From the NCBI GenBank assembly GCA_021443285.1, contig JABUUG010000054.1:1-7499 (forward strand): a stretch of 7,499 nucleotides of DNA, read 5' to 3'. Below the pieces are notes generated by a model, which was given only the letters and a program-made list of their open reading frames with translations, was not told where the DNA came from and searched no databases. Positions 1-5,029 of the stretch are shown piece after piece. A program made the translations under genes and the position numbers. Position 1 is the first letter of the stretch; the number at the start of each line of letters is the position of its first letter. This DNA comes from Bacteroidaceae bacterium. GTDB taxonomy: Bacteria; Bacteroidota; Bacteroidia; Bacteroidales; Bacteroidaceae.

Positions 1-44
1 CTAAGTATGCCCTTTAGGTATGCTAAGTATGCCCTTTAGGTGTG
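1..44. repeat. 22-bp tandem repeat at window edge
   Basis: Two adjacent 22-bp units (1-22 and 23-44) both begin CTAAGTATGCCCTTTAGG and differ only at one base near the end (GTATG against GTGTG). A decayed third copy may follow at 45-62, keeping CTAA at its start and TATAGG at its end. Each unit carries CTAA near one end and TTAG near the other, so it is weakly palindromic. The array begins at base 1 and probably extends to the left outside the window. It is unlike the GTTAAAG repeats elsewhere in the window. The function is unknown. Confidence 0.8.
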
Positions 45-147
45 CTAAATGGCATATATAGGTCGGAGGTGTTCTGGGAAAATGTTTGCGTTTTGTGATG
101 TATGTCAATGTTATGTCGTGAATAGGCTGGATTTTAAGGTGCTGGCA

Positions 148-178
148 TTTACCCTACAGCGGAAAAGACTGATATTTG
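148..178 (+). promoter_or_regulatory. Possible weak promoter of the SH3-domain gene
   Basis: TTTA at 148-151 is followed after 19 bases by GATATTTG at 171-178. This matches the Bacteroidota pattern TTTG-N19-TAnnTTTG with one mismatch in each box. It would give a leader of about 65 bases for the gene starting at 252. Another near match (AATGTTTG, 81-88) has no upstream box. The rest of 45-251 shows no gene: a 68-codon open frame from 49 overlaps the start of the next gene and looks random. Confidence 0.3.
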
Positions 179-251
179 TACCGTATAATCGTCTTGCCGC
201 CTGCTACCTGAACAATCACCTATATCTATTACCAACAAATACCTCTTTATT

Positions 252-962
252 ATGAAAAGACTAATCCTTACTTTGCTTGTCGCAGTGGTGTGCTGCGTGG
301 GCGCAATGGCAACAGTTGTTATTGTCGATGGCACGAATGTTCGCTTCCGTCTGGGACCGTCAACAGACTATGCCATCCTGACGAACTCTAAGGGGCAACC
401 CATCTATCCGAAGAAGGGTGCCTCGCTGACCTACATCGCCACCGAAGGAAATTTCTACAAGGTGAATTATAACGGTCAGGATGTGTATATCTCGCGCGAC
501 TTCTGCCATCTGAGTGAGACATCTTCGCAGCAATATTCATCGAGTGCTGCTGCCTCGTCTTCGAAATACTCCTCGAGTGGGGGCCTTACACCGTTTGAGA
601 AGAAGCTGGTGGGCAAGCATATGCTCTCGCTGCAATGGATTTCGTGGGACTATTTCGGCTCTTGCCAGATTACCAAGGAGGGCGATAATAATTACCGCTG
701 TGTGGGCGAGCAGCTCAGCCGCGAGAATCAGGGCGATTTCGTGAGGATTGACGGCTACCTCAGCGTGGAGAGCGAGAAGCACCTCGTGTTCAACGGCAAG
801 ATTGTCATGAAGATTTACCACATCAACGGCGGAAACGAGTGTGTGCGCGAAGGCACATTCAACTTCGTGGCTACAGGCAAACGCAAATACTGGCGTATGC
901 AGGAGATGGACAACCCATGCGACCAGGCGTGCGACTATGTTGACATCTACTTCAAGCGGTGA
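252..962 (+). CDS. Secreted protein with bacterial SH3 domain and unknown C-terminal domain
   Basis: The protein has 236 residues. Residues 1-20 form a Sec signal peptide: MKR, a hydrophobic core, then the AMA cleavage motif before T21. Residues 21-88 look like a bacterial SH3 (SH3b) domain, with the typical N-V-R-x-x-x-GPST stretch at 29-38, a turn around PKKG (53-56), and FYKVNYNGQDVYIS (68-81) as the closing strands. SH3b domains often bind peptidoglycan or peptides. Residues 89-110 are a Ser-rich linker. Residues 111-236 are a separate globular region rich in aromatics, with five cysteines (138, 150, 197, 223, 227) plus C85 in the SH3 part, so disulfides in the periplasm are possible. I do not recognise this second domain. 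No lipobox is present, since the cysteines at 14-15 lie inside the hydrophobic core. The ATG at 252 is chosen because the signal peptide starts directly there. The SH3b call is by pattern only. Confidence 0.85.
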   Translation: MKRLILTLLVAVVCCVGAMATVVIVDGTNVRFRLGPSTDYAILTNSKGQPIYPKKGASLTYIATEGNFYKVNYNGQDVYISRDFCHLSETSSQQYSSSAAASSSKYSSSGGLTPFEKKLVGKHMLSLQWISWDYFGSCQITKEGDNNYRCVGEQLSRENQGDFVRIDGYLSVESEKHLVFNGKIVMKIYHINGGNECVREGTFNFVATGKRKYWRMQEMDNPCDQACDYVDIYFKR

Positions 963-1027
963 CAGGAGAAGGCAGGAAAGAAAAGCCACGATTTTGTGCA
1001 TAAAACCGAAAAAAACACCAATTTTGA

Positions 1028-1057
1028 TTTGCATATTACTTAATAATACTAATTTTG
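1028..1057 (+). promoter_or_regulatory. Bacteroidota-type promoter of the beta-flower gene
   Basis: TTTG (1028-1031), 18 bases, then TAATTTTG (1050-1057), a perfect TAnnTTTG box followed by C as is usual. Transcription would start near 1063, leaving a leader of about 60 bases before the ATG at 1124. The spacer is one base shorter than the 19-21 usually quoted. The promoter indicates that this gene is transcribed separately from the SH3 gene ending at 962. Confidence 0.7.
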
Positions 1058-1123
1058 CCGCATAGATGAGGCACTTTTGTTAATTGCTGATTACCCCATT
1101 AACCCATATAATCTATTCTTATT

Positions 1124-1540
1124 ATGATGAAATTTGTTTTTTCCCTTGTTCTTGCGTTATGTTTCTGTGGTTCTGTCAATGCCCAGACCATACAGGACAG
1201 AAACTTCAGTACCGTAGGCTACGCGCAGGACGGACGCATCCAGAACGGCAGCTACAGCACAATCGCCAACATCGAATCTGACGGCACAGTGAAGGACGGC
1301 AGCTACTGTATCATCGGCTATATCAAGTCTGACGGCACGGTGCAGAACCGCAGCTTCAGCACCATCGGTCATATCAGGTCTGACGGCACGGTGCAGGACG
1401 GCAGCTACTGCACGCTCGGTTATGTCAAGTCTGACGGCACAGTGCAGGACAGAAGCTTCAGCATCGTCGGTTATGCCAGAGGTGTGAAGGTAAATTATGC
1501 GGCGCTGTTCTTCTTCTTCCTGCAGAAGATGAAATCGTAG
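1124..1540 (+). CDS. Secreted 17-residue repeat protein (5-fold beta-flower type)
   Basis: The protein has 138 residues. Residues 1-20 are a signal peptide ending VNA before Q21. The mature part is almost wholly tandem repeats: one 16-residue unit (23-38) and five 17-residue units (39-55, 56-72, 73-89, 90-106, 107-123). The consensus is VQDGSYSTIGYIKSDGT. The last unit changes to GYARGVKV and leads into the closing segment NYAALFFFF (124-132). This repeat plus the ARG and aromatic tail matches the small Bacteroidota proteins annotated as '5-fold beta-flower', in which each unit forms a beta hairpin; their function is unknown. ATG codons occur at 1124 and 1127 and either could be the start. 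The 76 bases to the methyltransferase gene show no clear terminator or promoter, so read-through is possible. The family call rests on memory of the pattern. Confidence 0.85.
   Translation: MMKFVFSLVLALCFCGSVNAQTIQDRNFSTVGYAQDGRIQNGSYSTIANIESDGTVKDGSYCIIGYIKSDGTVQNRSFSTIGHIRSDGTVQDGSYCTLGYVKSDGTVQDRSFSIVGYARGVKVNYAALFFFFLQKMKS
1190..1492 (+). repeat. 51-bp coding tandem repeat
   Basis: This is the DNA behind the six protein repeats: one 48-bp unit and five 51-bp units. Units share stretches such as TCTGACGGCAC and GTGCAGGAC, and units 3 to 6 are close enough at DNA level to recombine, so copy number could vary between strains. Units ending in GGCAGCTACTG alternate with units carrying CGCAGCTTCAGC or AGAAGCTTCAGC, which hints at duplication of a two-unit block. 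Confidence 0.8.
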
Positions 1541-1616
1541 GAAGAAAAAACGGTGGAGGGGTCTCTCTTCGTTAAAAAGTAGGGCTTGCGAAACAACATG
1601 TGTAACCAACAATAAA

Positions 1617-2828
1617 ATGGATCTTCCCCAAGCGTTTATTGAGCTTATCTCGGTGCAGTTCGGTGAGGAACTGATGAAGAGGTACCTCCACTCATTTAAG
1701 GAGAGGGTGCCTGTCAGCATACGCCTCAATGTGGATGTGAAGCCAGAAGACGTGGCACACCTGCCTTTAGGCGCTAAAATACCGTGGTCGGAACGAGGGT
1801 ATTACCTCACTTCCCGCCCGCAGTTTACGCTTGACCCTCTACTCCATGCCGGGGCATACTATGTGCAGGACGCGAGCAGCCAATACTTGGATGAGGTGAT
1901 GAGACGTGTTACCGAAACGATGCCGATAAGGCTTGCTGCCGATTTCTGTGCCGCGCCTGGCGGCAAGACGCTGATTCTGAAGGACTACCTCGCCGATGGC
2001 GGTCTGCTCATAGCCAATGAGTATGTGAGAAAACGCGCATGGATACTGAAGGAGAATGTGGAGAAGGCTATGGGATGTCTGTCGTCGAAGGATGCCGGGA
2101 AGCGTGTGGTGGTGATAAACAACAGCGCGGACGAGATTGCATTGTCGGGACTGACATTCGACTTTATACTCTGCGATGTGCCGTGTTCGGGCGAAGGAAT
2201 GTTCCGAAAGGATAAGGATGCCATAGCGGAATGGAGCATGTCCAACGTGGCGAAGTGCGCCGAACTGCAGAGGGAGATTGTGCAGAGCGCATGGAACTGC
2301 CTGAGGGATGGTGGTGTATTAGTGTATTCCACCTGCACATTCAACTGCTACGAAGACGAGGAGATGGTGCAGTTTATTACTGAAAAGCTGGACGGACAAA
2401 TCCTCATAGAACCGCGGAAATTCATCCCTGGACGCGAAAAAGGCGAAGGGCAGTTTATGGTTGCTTTCAGAAAAGGGGAGATTCCGGCACAAGGAACAGA
2501 AGGGGATGGACTGCCAGACGATAACGCTGTGGAGACCCTCTCTCCCAAGCAGTTGAAGAAGAGGGAAGCCAAGCAGAGGAAGATACTGGCAGACCTGAAT
2601 GTTGTGCCTGACACCCGCGAGACTGTCAAACCGAGGACACGCCGCTACGAGCTGGACAAGGAAAAGGCGTTGGACTATCTACGCGGTCTGTCGCTTACTC
2701 TCCCTGCGGATGCGCCGCTGGGCGTCTTGGCTGTAACGTATAACGGATTTCTGCTCGGCACGGTGAAGAATATAGGTCCGCGTGCCAATAATCTTTATCC
2801 ACAAGAATGGAGGATAAAGCATTTGTAG
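1617..2828 (+). CDS. rsmF: RsmF-type 16S rRNA cytosine-C5 methyltransferase (NOL1/NOP2/Sun family)
   Basis: This is a SAM-dependent enzyme that makes 5-methylcytosine in rRNA in the cytoplasm. The 403 residues show an N-terminal segment (1-75) with VSIRLN (33-38), the HAGAYYVQDASS signature (77-88), the SAM-binding motif AAPGGK (112-117), motif IV DVPCSGEGMF (187-196) with C190, and motif VI STCTF (238-242) with C240. In this family the motif VI cysteine attacks the base and the motif IV cysteine helps release the product; both are present. GREKGEGQFMVAF (272-284) closes the catalytic domain. After a charged linker (about 287-345), the C-terminal part ends LGTVKNIGPRANNLYPQEWRI (381-401), typical of the RsmF RNA-binding end. 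E. coli RsmF is about 479 residues; this protein is shorter, mainly just after motif VI and in the middle. The exact target base is not shown by sequence, so the symbol means family only. The start ATG sits in an A-rich context. Confidence 0.92.
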   Translation: MDLPQAFIELISVQFGEELMKRYLHSFKERVPVSIRLNVDVKPEDVAHLPLGAKIPWSERGYYLTSRPQFTLDPLLHAGAYYVQDASSQYLDEVMRRVTETMPIRLAADFCAAPGGKTLILKDYLADGGLLIANEYVRKRAWILKENVEKAMGCLSSKDAGKRVVVINNSADEIALSGLTFDFILCDVPCSGEGMFRKDKDAIAEWSMSNVAKCAELQREIVQSAWNCLRDGGVLVYSTCTFNCYEDEEMVQFITEKLDGQILIEPRKFIPGREKGEGQFMVAFRKGEIPAQGTEGDGLPDDNAVETLSPKQLKKREAKQRKILADLNVVPDTRETVKPRTRRYELDKEKALDYLRGLSLTLPADAPLGVLAVTYNGFLLGTVKNIGPRANNLYPQEWRIKHL

Positions 2829-2842
2829 GGGGGCTTTCAAGT

Positions 2843-3055
2843 GTTAAAGGAAAGTGGAGTTAATGTGGAGTTAAAGGGAAGTTAAAGAGGAGTTAAAGTG
2901 AAGGTAAAGAGGAGTTAAAGAGGAGTTAAAGTGAAGTTAAAGAGGAGTTAAAGTGACGAATGACCTATACGCATAAAGGTAATGTCCCTTTAACTCCTCT
3001 TTAACTTCACTTTAACTCCTCTTCCATTCACTTAAAGCATAACTCCCTTTCCTTA
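2843..3055. repeat. Palindromic intergenic element A (11-bp GTTAAAG units)
   Basis: This fills the gap between two convergent genes. The left arm holds nine units spaced exactly 11 bp apart (GTTA starts at 2859, 2870, 2881, 2892, 2903, 2914, 2925, 2936, 2947), with consensus GTTAAAGWGRA; the unit at 2903 reads GGTAAAG. A further GTTAAAGG stands at 2843. The right arm holds three reversed units (TTAAC at 2990, 3001, 3012). The outermost ends also pair imperfectly: TAAAGGAAAGTGGAGTTA (from 2845) matches the reverse complement of 3038-3055. The right end therefore overlaps the stop codon of the HIT gene (3053-3055). No open frame is plausible inside. It may act as a two-way terminator, a protein-binding array or a non-autonomous mobile repeat. 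Confidence 0.85.
2918..3023. repeat. Perfect 36-bp inverted repeat inside element A
   Basis: Bases 2918-2953 are the exact reverse complement of 2988-3023 (36 of 36), with a 34-bp spacer (2954-2987). The spacer contains a smaller palindrome, ACCTATA-CGCA-TAAAGGT, matching at six of seven pairs. In RNA from either strand this would form a very long hairpin, so it could end or stabilise transcripts of both converging genes. Neither side is followed by a clear run of U. Confidence 0.85.
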
Positions 3056-3442
3056 AATGTTTTCTGCGATTTTCGCAGCAATATCCTGGAATTGCTCTTT
3101 TGTAAGCTTTAGTTTTTCGTTGGCGAAGTTCACGTCTCCCTCGTTCTGCATTGGTATGAGGTGGATGTGGGCGTGTGGTACTTCAAGACCGAGCACTGTC
3201 ATTGCAACCTTCTTGCATGGGAACGCCTTCTTTATGCCGGCTGCCACACGCTTGGCAAAGACCATTATTTCTGCGAGTTCCACATCGTCAAGGTCGAAGA
3301 AGTAGTCTTCTTCGCGCTTAGGGATGACAAGTGTGTGGCCTTCTTTTAGTGGGTTTATGTCGAGGAAAGCATAGTATTTGTTGTTTTCCGCAACCTTATA
3401 GCTGGGAATTTCGCCAGCTGCAATTTTTGAGAAAATGGACAT
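3053..3442 (-). CDS. Histidine triad (HIT) family nucleotide-binding protein, Hint type
   Basis: This cytoplasmic protein has 129 residues, the usual size for the Hint branch. It begins MSIFSKIAAGEIPSYKV, the standard N-terminus. It has FLDINPLKEGHTLVIPK (26-42) and the triad HAHIHLIP (90-97), with H90, H92 and H94; by analogy with Hint proteins the middle histidine attacks the phosphate. Family members hydrolyse nucleoside phosphoramidates or AMP-linked compounds; the physiological substrate is not known here. The frame stays open up to 3490, but the conserved N-terminus begins at the ATG at 3442, and the extra 16 residues would cross a hairpin and a poly-A run. It lies 79 bases downstream of greA on the same strand with no promoter visible between, so co-transcription is likely. 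Its stop codon lies in the end of repeat element A. Confidence 0.93.
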   Translation of the reverse strand: MSIFSKIAAGEIPSYKVAENNKYYAFLDINPLKEGHTLVIPKREEDYFFDLDDVELAEIMVFAKRVAAGIKKAFPCKKVAMTVLGLEVPHAHIHLIPMQNEGDVNFANEKLKLTKEQFQDIAAKIAENI

Positions 3443-3469
3443 GGTTTCTGTTGATTGTTTTTTTTTATT

Positions 3470-3485
3470 CGGCACAGTAGTGCCG
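3470..3485 (-). other. Small hairpin between greA and the HIT gene
   Basis: CGGCAC-TACT-GTGCCG on the - strand gives a perfect 6-bp GC-rich stem with a 4-base loop. It is followed by AATAAAAAAAAA leading to the HIT start. Because A residues rather than U residues follow in the transcript, it does not look like an intrinsic terminator for greA. It could be an mRNA stabiliser or processing site in a greA-HIT transcript. Confidence 0.5.
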
Positions 3486-3521
3486 GACACGGTGGCTCGT
3501 TGGTAATGGTTAAACTTCTGA

Positions 3522-3989
3522 CTAACCGATGCTTATGCTTTCTATGCGGAGCTTTATTGTGCCGCGAGGGATGGTTATCTCCACTTCGTCGCCGACCTTC
3601 TTGTTGAGCAGCCCTTGTGCGATAGGGGTCTGTATGGAGATTTTTCCTTCGCGCAGGTTAGCCTCGTTCTCGCTGACAATGGTGTATTTCATTTTGGCGT
3701 TGTTGCCGAGGTTTGTCAGTTCCACTGTGGTGAGAATTTGCACTGTGTCTGCCGTTAGTCGGCTCATATCGACGATTTTAGCTTCTGCGATGGTGAGCTT
3801 GAGCTTGTTGATTTTGTTTTCGAGATGTGCCTGAGCCTCTTTCGCAGCTTCGTATTCGCTGTTTTCGCTGAGGTCTCCCTTGTCTCTTGCCTCAGCAATC
3901 GCCGCTGAAGCCTTCTTGCGCTCAGAACCTTCGAGGTGCGCAAGCTCGGCCACGAGCTTGTCGTAGCCTTCTTGTGACATGTATGCCAT
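3522..3989 (-). CDS. greA: Transcription elongation factor GreA
   Basis: GreA binds RNA polymerase, reaches through the secondary channel and stimulates cleavage of backtracked RNA, rescuing stalled complexes. The protein has 155 residues, close to the usual 157-158. The N-terminal coiled coil (about 1-75) carries EARDKGDLSENSEYEAA (33-49); D39 and E42 match the tip acids that hold catalytic magnesium (D41 and E44 in E. coli). The C-terminal FKBP-like domain (about 80-155) contains the signature TPIAQGLLNKKVGDEVEI. The start MAYMSQEGY fits the Bacteroidota form of GreA; an internal ATG three codons later is possible. A perfect promoter (4106-4136) and a strong hairpin (4032-4070) precede it, giving a leader of about 110 bases. 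The HIT gene follows 79 bases downstream. Confidence 0.97.
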   Translation of the reverse strand: MAYMSQEGYDKLVAELAHLEGSERKKASAAIAEARDKGDLSENSEYEAAKEAQAHLENKINKLKLTIAEAKIVDMSRLTADTVQILTTVELTNLGNNAKMKYTIVSENEANLREGKISIQTPIAQGLLNKKVGDEVEITIPRGTIKLRIESISIG

Positions 3990-4031
3990 ATATGCTAATT
4001 ATTATTGATTATTAATGAGAGGGTGTAAAAT

Positions 4032-4070
4032 TTATAGGAATTGCAGGGGATGTTCCTGCAATTCCTATAA
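4032..4070 (-). promoter_or_regulatory. Perfect 16-bp leader hairpin upstream of greA (attenuator or terminator candidate)
   Basis: TTATAGGAATTGCAGG (4032-4047) and CCTGCAATTCCTATAA (4055-4070) are perfect reverse complements around a 7-base loop; a G-U pair could add a 17th pair. On the - strand the stem is followed by ATTTTACACC, a weak U run as in a poor intrinsic terminator. It lies after the promoter at 4106-4136 and 42 bases before the greA ATG, so it belongs to the greA leader. It could also stop read-through from the hydrolase gene. On the + strand no T run follows, so action is expected only in the greA direction. Confidence 0.75.
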
Positions 4071-4105
4071 TATCCGATAAAATATGAGTTGTGTTTTTAC
4101 GGCTG

Positions 4106-4136
4106 CAAAGGTAAGCCTTTTGCATTTACAGCCAAA
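4106..4136 (-). promoter_or_regulatory. Bacteroidota-type promoter of greA
   Basis: On the - strand, TTTG (4136-4133), 19 bases, then TACCTTTG (4113-4106), a perfect match to TTTG-N19-TAnnTTTG. Transcription should begin near 4100, about 110 bases before the greA start. The downstream box lies in an imperfect palindrome (GCAAAGG-TAAG-CCTTTTGC on the + strand, one base of asymmetry), which might be a regulator site but may be chance. Confidence 0.8.
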
Positions 4137-4186
4137 GAAAAAGGAGAAAAAAGTGCTTAATGTGCTGAATTTCTGCTGAAAAGGCT

Positions 4187-4894
4187 TTATCTTGTGGCGG
4201 GTTTCTGTGCCAATGCTGTCTCCACCTGCTGGGCAATTGCGCTCATGCCTTTCTTTGACGGATGCCCCATCTGTTTGTCGATGTCCTTGAGAGCGATGAC
4301 GGGGACGTGGTATTGGTGGCAGAGCGTGTAGATGGACTCGTTTATCTCTTCGCGCAGTTCGCTGTTTAGGATGAAGTGGATTTCTGCCTTCGGATAGTAC
4401 ATCCGTATGGTCTGTAGGAAGTGTGCCATGGCGGGACGGAACTTGAAGAGGTCCTGCTTCGTGAAGTTGGCGTACTGGTAGTCGCCTACCTGCGCCCCTG
4501 CCCAACTGTCGTTTGTCGCTCCGAAGACGAGTATTATGTCGGGGTTGCCGAGGTTTACGCATCTTGTGGCGTAGGAACGGTAGCAGTAGTCCTCATTCTG
4601 ATAGCCGTGGCAGCTGATGGTTGCCCCTGAATATGAGTTGTTCTTTTCAAGCTGGTACTTGTCTTTGTTGTTGTCGAGGAACACCCTCCACCATGTCTGA
4701 CTGACATCCTGGACATCGTTTTTGGGCTTGTTGTTAGCGTCTTTCTCGTCGCGGGGGTACCATGGTTCGTTCACGTCGGGGGAGATATAGCCCTTGAAAG
4801 TGGAGTAGGAGTCGCCGAGGATGGATACCTTTTTCTGTGCGTTTGTCGTTAGCGACAGGCATAGCGCCAGAGCAATGAACAGTGTTTTTTTCAT
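4187..4894 (-). CDS. Secreted SGNH/GDSL-family hydrolase
   Basis: The protein has 235 residues. Residues 1-19 are a signal peptide (MKK, hydrophobic core, TNA before Q20), so it is periplasmic or exported. SGNH blocks: GDSYS (27-31) with the likely nucleophile S29; SYSGAT (87-92) with G90; GATND (125-129) with N128, followed by SWAGAQVGDYQY; and GHPSKKGM (210-217) with H211. G90 and N128 would form the oxyanion hole. The usual Asp three residues before the catalytic His is not there (Q208), so the enzyme may use a Ser-His pair or D204/D206. Family members are esterases, often removing acetyl groups from glycans; the substrate is not shown. FILNSELREEINESI (174-188) is a further block I associate with Bacteroidota members. 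The gene has its own promoter (4920-4950) and is divergent from the TonB receptor, so a shared substrate is possible but unproven. Confidence 0.9.
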   Translation of the reverse strand: MKKTLFIALALCLSLTTNAQKKVSILGDSYSTFKGYISPDVNEPWYPRDEKDANNKPKNDVQDVSQTWWRVFLDNNKDKYQLEKNNSYSGATISCHGYQNEDYCYRSYATRCVNLGNPDIILVFGATNDSWAGAQVGDYQYANFTKQDLFKFRPAMAHFLQTIRMYYPKAEIHFILNSELREEINESIYTLCHQYHVPVIALKDIDKQMGHPSKKGMSAIAQQVETALAQKPATR

Positions 4895-4919
4895 GTTTGT
4901 ATTGTTGTTGTTTGCTGCG

Positions 4920-4950
4920 CAAAGGTATTATATATTAGATATTTGGCAAA
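4920..4950 (-). promoter_or_regulatory. Bacteroidota-type promoter of the SGNH hydrolase
   Basis: On the - strand, TTTG (4950-4947), 19 bases, then TACCTTTG (4927-4920). Both boxes and the spacing match the consensus exactly. The start of transcription would lie near 4914, leaving a short leader of about 20 bases before the ATG at 4894, A-rich and without a Shine-Dalgarno site. Confidence 0.82.
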
Positions 4951-5000
4951 GGAAAGTGCAAGTTATTTGCGATTCTGCATAGCATAATATTTAATAATTG

Positions 5001-5008
5001 TACTTTTG
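5001..5008 (+). promoter_or_regulatory. Downstream promoter box of the TonB receptor gene
   Basis: TACTTTTG followed by C is a perfect TAnnTTTG box. The upstream box is poor: the nearest TTTG (4966-4969) is 31 bases away, and only TCTG (4974-4977) is nearer. A weak upstream box can mean that an activator is needed. The box overlaps a TTG at 5006 that would otherwise allow a longer reading frame, which argues that translation starts at the ATG at 5030. Confidence 0.6.
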
Positions 5009-5029
5009 CGCGGATTTTCAGATAAAACA

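Noticed and set aside
49..255. A 68-codon + strand open frame before the SH3 gene
   Set aside because: It overlaps the start of a convincing signal-peptide gene, has no domain or signal features, and begins within the repeat-derived edge region.
1541..1616. Separate promoter or terminator between the beta-flower and methyltransferase genes
   Set aside because: TAGGGCTTGC has an extra base against TAnnTTTG and no upstream TTTG at the right distance. The inverted matches are only 4-5 bp.
1157..1729. A 190-codon antisense frame across the beta-flower gene
   Set aside because: Its apparent repeats are only the reverse reading of the coding repeats, and it crosses into the methyltransferase gene.
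2859..3023. CRISPR array
   Set aside because: Units are only 11 bp and directly adjacent, without unique spacers, and reverse orientation halfway. No cas genes are present.
3461..3485. Intrinsic terminator after greA
   Set aside because: On the greA strand the stem is followed by A residues, not T. The T run lies on the other strand and precedes the hairpin there.
3443..3490. Longer N-terminus for the HIT protein (start at 3490)
   Set aside because: The added residues include a Lys-rich stretch encoded by a poly-A run and overlap a hairpin. The family N-terminus begins at 3442.
5006..5029. TTG start at 5006 for the TonB receptor
   Set aside because: The TTG lies inside the TACTTTTG promoter box, and the signal peptide begins naturally at the ATG at 5030 or 5036.
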